Positions 61,210 to 64,000 of a DNA stretch of 64,000 bases are shown here, in pieces; the first letter of the stretch is position 1; each line of letters begins with the position of its first letter. A program made the translations under genes and the position numbers. Origin of the DNA: CAVPJC01 sp963705155. GTDB lineage: Bacteria > Chloroflexota > Anaerolineae > Anaerolineales > UBA4823. Under the pieces are notes generated by a model. The model made no database searches. It was not told the DNA's origin and saw only the letters and a program-made list of their open reading frames with translations. The DNA lies in the NCBI GenBank assembly GCA_963705155.1, contig CAVPJC010000004.1:1-64000 (forward strand). Reading direction: 5' to 3'.

Positions 61210-61389
61210 ATATTCATCGCTACGTTCAATAATTCACAGGCTACACAGCGTAACTCCTGTCCTTCAGAAGACGAATGTCTTGATTTTGGAGGTGAACATG
61301 TAGATGATCGGAATTCCCACTTCTTCAGTGTGGAGAACAACAATCCGCCCAACGCGATAACTAAAGCCATAAATTGAGGAGAACCATTG

Positions 61390-62484
61390 ATGAACGGCAA
61401 AATAAAATTTAATATCGTCACGATGGTGGTAATATTCGCCATGGCCCTGACGGCCTGTGCTCCAGCAGCACCACAAGCTACTCCTGAACCAGCCGCCCCC
61501 ATTACCATAGTGGAAACCGTGGAAGTGGAAGTCGTGAAAACTGTGGAGGTCGAGGTTGTCAAGACGGTCGAAGTTCCTGCGGTAGTGCCTGAGTTCGATT
61601 GCAAAGGGAAAAAGATGGCTTATGCTGGCTTCGGCAGCCAATTTGCCTTCATTGCGATTGTAGATAAATCGGTGCAGGAAGCAGCCAAGGAAGCTGGTGT
61701 TGACTTGTTATTCCTGGATAACGAGTTTGATCCCGGCAAGGCCGTAGAAAACGCCGAAATCATTACCTCGCGCGGAAATATCGATCTCGTCTTCGAATTC
61801 AACTACTACCAGCAACAGAATTATGTGATCAAAGAAATCTTCGATGAAGCCGGCATACCCGTCATCGCCGTCGATATCCCAATTCCTGGCTCAGTGTATT
61901 ACGGCGCCGATAACTATGAAGCCGGTAAACTTGCAGGGATCGGTCTGGTAGATGCTGCGAAAGCCAAGTGGGGAGATCAGCCGGTGGATCTGGTTCTGGT
62001 TGAGCAGCAAAGCCTGGCAGGCCAGCAAGAGCTGGAAAAACGTACGCAGGGCATCATCGCAGGTGTCCAGAAATCACTGCCCGATTTTCCGGAAGACAAA
62101 ATAATTCGATTTGAAGGCGGGGCGAACGTAGATGCAGCAGCAGAAGCGGTTGCCACCACCCTAGAAGCGCATCCGGAAGCCACCCGTATCCTGATCGGCA
62201 TGCTGGGCGACAGCAACGCGGTGGCAGCGTTGAACTATGCCGAATCGGCCAAACGCGATGTACTGGCGGCGGGCATTGGTGGGGACGAGGTCGGGATTAA
62301 CGCTCTGCGAACCGGCAAACCTGCCGGGTTTGTTGGTTCGACGTTGTTCCGGCCCGAGAGGTACGGTTACGATCTTATCCCACTGGGGTGCGACTTGCTC
62401 TCTGGAAAACAAATTCCACCAGAGGTATTTATCACGCATGTGTTCCTGACTGCTGCAAACCTGGACGAGTTCTATCCTGAATAA
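61390..62484 (+). CDS. sugar ABC transporter substrate-binding lipoprotein
   Basis: 364 residues, ATG 61390 behind GAGGAG. Lipobox FAMALTACAP (Cys about 23), a linker with VEVEVVKTVEV repeats as often seen in Chloroflexota binding proteins, then a Peripla_BP_4 fold: MAYAGFGSQFAFIAIVDKSV, LLFLDNEFDPGKAVENAEI, IPVIAVDIPIPGSVYYGADN and VLAAGIGGDEVGINALRTGK. The family carries ribose, xylose, inositol or similar sugars. The ATPase gene follows after a hairpin and 65 nt. Confidence 0.92.
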   Translation: MNGKIKFNIVTMVVIFAMALTACAPAAPQATPEPAAPITIVETVEVEVVKTVEVEVVKTVEVPAVVPEFDCKGKKMAYAGFGSQFAFIAIVDKSVQEAAKEAGVDLLFLDNEFDPGKAVENAEIITSRGNIDLVFEFNYYQQQNYVIKEIFDEAGIPVIAVDIPIPGSVYYGADNYEAGKLAGIGLVDAAKAKWGDQPVDLVLVEQQSLAGQQELEKRTQGIIAGVQKSLPDFPEDKIIRFEGGANVDAAAEAVATTLEAHPEATRILIGMLGDSNAVAALNYAESAKRDVLAAGIGGDEVGINALRTGKPAGFVGSTLFRPERYGYDLIPLGCDLLSGKQIPPEVFITHVFLTAANLDEFYPE

Positions 62485-62502
62485 CCGGTCGTAAGAAAAG
62501 AA

Positions 62503-62527
62503 AGGGGGCTGTACCCTACAGCCCCCA
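62503..62527 (+). other. intercistronic hairpin between binding protein and ATPase genes
   Basis: Ten-pair stem GGGGGCTGTA / TACAGCCCCC with a short loop and no T tract. Such hairpins after binding-protein genes often protect the upstream mRNA and reduce downstream expression, giving more binding protein than ATPase. Confidence 0.7.
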
Positions 62528-62549
62528 CATACTCAATGAAGAGGCGACA

Positions 62550-64000
62550 ATGGAGTCTGCGGTAATTCTGGCAACCGTTGGATTGGTGAAGATATTTCCA
62601 GGTGTTCGAGCCCTGGACAATGTTGATTTCGAGTTAAAGAGGGGCGAGATCCACGCCGTCCTGGGTGAAAACGGGGCTGGAAAGTCAACCTTGATCAAGA
62701 TCCTGGGAGGTGTGTACAAACCTGATGCAGGGGAAATCCTTGTGGAAGGTAAAAACACTGTTATTTCGTCACCGCGGGCGGCACAATTGTTCGGGATTCG
62801 TGTCATTCACCAGGAGCTGAATCTGCTGCCTCAGATGAGCGTTGCTGAGAATATCTTTTTAGGCAATCTTCCCAATGGAAAGCTGCCGGGCAGTCTTGAT
62901 TGGAAGGCGCTGCGAGCCAAAGCAAAAGAGATCCTTGAATATTTTCATACAGAGATTGACCCTAACACAAAAGCGAGCGCTCTGGCTCCTGGCGAGCAGC
63001 AGTTGGTGGAGATCGCCCAGGCCTTGACTTCAGATATCAAGATCCTGATCATGGATGAACCGAGCGCTGCATTGAACGAAAAAGAGACAGAAAATCTCTT
63101 TGTATTGCTCAAACGTATGAGCGCTGAGGGTATTGGCATTATCTATATCACTCACAAGATAAACGAGGTATTTGAGATCGCGGATCGTGTCACCGTTTTG
63201 CGCGATGGCAAGAAAGTAAACACTGTTAATGTAGCCGATACCGTTCCTGCAGAGCTGGTCCAGATGATGGTGGGCCGCACGCTTGACGAAATGTATCCGC
63301 GCAACAGGATCGAAGCGGGCGAGGTGCTATTAGAAACTCGCAACCTGACCGGGAATGGGTTGAAAAATATCAACCTGAAGCTGCGGGCAGGTGAGGTTCT
63401 GGGAATTTACGGCTTACTCGGCTCCGGGCGTACCCGCCTGGCAAACGCTCTATTCGGTGCTTTCCCTGTTTCTTCAGGGGAAATTTTCGTCCACGGCGAG
63501 AAGGTTAAAATTACCTCACCGCACCTGGCAAAAAAATTCGGTCTGGGCTATGTGCCGTCGGAACGTAAGGCCGAAGCGCTGATCATGCCGCTTTCACTGC
63601 GCAAGAATCTGACCATCGGGAGTTTATCAAAATACACACGCAATCTATTCTTTATCGATGAAACCAGCGAGAAAGCCAGCTGCGCCGGTTGGATAAAAAC
63701 ATTAGAGATCCGATCTCCATCACAAGAAGTCAACATTGGCAGCTTGAGCGGAGGCAATCAGCAAAAGGTCATTTTCTCCCGGTGGCTGGATACCCAGGCA
63801 AAAATCATGGTACTCAACAAGCCCACTCGCGGCGTGGATGTGGGCGCTAAAATAGAGATTTACAAACTGATCGATGATCTTTGCCAAAAAGGGCATGCGA
63901 TTCTGATGTTTTCTTCGGAAATGCCCGAGTTGCTGGCGATTTCCGACCGCATCATGGTTATGAGCGCCGGGCGTATTACCGGTGAATTCTCTTTCACCGA
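62550..64000 (+). CDS. sugar ABC transporter ATP-binding protein, RbsA/MglA type (cut by the window end)
   Basis: ATG 62550 with GAAGAGGCG upstream; open to the window end (484 codons). It is a tandem-NBD protein. First NBD: VLGENGAGKSTLIKILGG, ALAPGEQQLVEIAQAL, LIMDEPSAALNEKE and YITHKINEVFEIADRV. Second NBD: a degenerate Walker A (IYGLLGSGRTRLANALFG, normal for RbsA), signature NIGSLSGGNQQKVIFSRWL, then VLNKPTRGVDVGAK, where LDEPT is expected. Asn423 and Lys424 replace the Asp and Glu of the second Walker B. It pairs with the binding protein upstream; a permease gene should follow outside. Confidence 0.9.
   Translation, partial: MESAVILATVGLVKIFPGVRALDNVDFELKRGEIHAVLGENGAGKSTLIKILGGVYKPDAGEILVEGKNTVISSPRAAQLFGIRVIHQELNLLPQMSVAENIFLGNLPNGKLPGSLDWKALRAKAKEILEYFHTEIDPNTKASALAPGEQQLVEIAQALTSDIKILIMDEPSAALNEKETENLFVLLKRMSAEGIGIIYITHKINEVFEIADRVTVLRDGKKVNTVNVADTVPAELVQMMVGRTLDEMYPRNRIEAGEVLLETRNLTGNGLKNINLKLRAGEVLGIYGLLGSGRTRLANALFGAFPVSSGEIFVHGEKVKITSPHLAKKFGLGYVPSERKAEALIMPLSLRKNLTIGSLSKYTRNLFFIDETSEKASCAGWIKTLEIRSPSQEVNIGSLSGGNQQKVIFSRWLDTQAKIMVLNKPTRGVDVGAKIEIYKLIDDLCQKGHAILMFSSEMPELLAISDRIMVMSAGRITGEFSFT

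Overview
The window looks like chromosomal DNA of a GC-rich member of Chloroflexota, most likely Anaerolineae-like. This is inferred from gene content and style, not from a marker gene. Substrate-binding lipoproteins carry Val/Glu/Thr linkers and surface proteins carry Pro/Thr linkers. Promoters are sigma70-like, several sit so close to start codons that the mRNA is probably leaderless, and there are a complete glycolate oxidase operon and a Liv transporter. An unusually high share of genes carries one or more frameshifts or an in-frame stop. Some of these fall in homopolymers of otherwise conserved genes (livG, the URO-D-like gene), so part of the damage may be sequencing error and part real decay.

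Layout. 1-5650: a decayed locus holding a group II intron (about 379-5371) whose own reverse-transcriptase gene is split exactly after the YADD motif by a second group II intron (1811-4353), a twintron. 5775-7980: a small ORF and a broken large serine recombinase beside tRNA-Ser(CGA). 8144-10678: a beta-CASP nuclease and an RNase D-like exonuclease on the minus strand. 10738-16529: a rimI fragment, an Ala/Lys/Glu repeat protein with an SH3-like tail, small proteins, an MFS exporter, a broken FAD oxidase and a DHFR-like protein.

16670-23225 is the most interesting accessory block. A membrane-spanning STAND NTPase is followed 14 bp later by a CHAT-domain (caspase-like) protease, and the two proteins share a short GNVxGSxxxGxNN motif at the N-terminus of one and the C-terminus of the other. 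That is the layout of amyloid-type signalling pairs between NLR-like sensors and effectors. Behind it lies an XRE regulator overlapping a PD-(D/E)XK-like plus DUF2075 helicase gene. 23226-34000 is a repeat-rich zone: three partial copies of one segment surround a MacB-like ABC exporter with an AttH-like lipocalin gene, an FG-GAP/VCBS protein and a tyrosine-recombinase-like gene. A MITE family with 16-bp terminal inverted repeats and a compact 46-codon gene with its own promoter and terminator also lie in the wider region.

34138-35280 is an IS110 element. 35377-40452 is a complete Liv branched-chain amino-acid ABC operon, followed by a lipase-like hydrolase. 41643-43658 (minus) is NfeD, slipin and a GNAT acetyltransferase. 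43751-51073 is one plus-strand run: an Lgt-like protein, split NAD+ synthase (glutaminase and synthetase ORFs), a zinc-ribbon membrane protein, glcD/glcE/glcF and DUF2203. An MFS gene (51145-52446) has an IS1-family element in its last codons, with an 8-bp target duplication and an A7C frameshift site. tRNA-Arg(GCG) follows.

53760-59930 holds envelope and stress genes: two paralogous unknown proteins, a TPM protein, a LemA-like lipoprotein, a PH/SHOCT protein, a c-type cytochrome, and a CbpA-like DnaJ with its CbpM-like modulator. 59954-64000 is a URO-D-like gene divergent from a sugar ABC transporter (binding protein plus RbsA-like ATPase, cut by the window end). They share an intergenic 16-bp perfect inverted repeat whose arms supply both -35 boxes.
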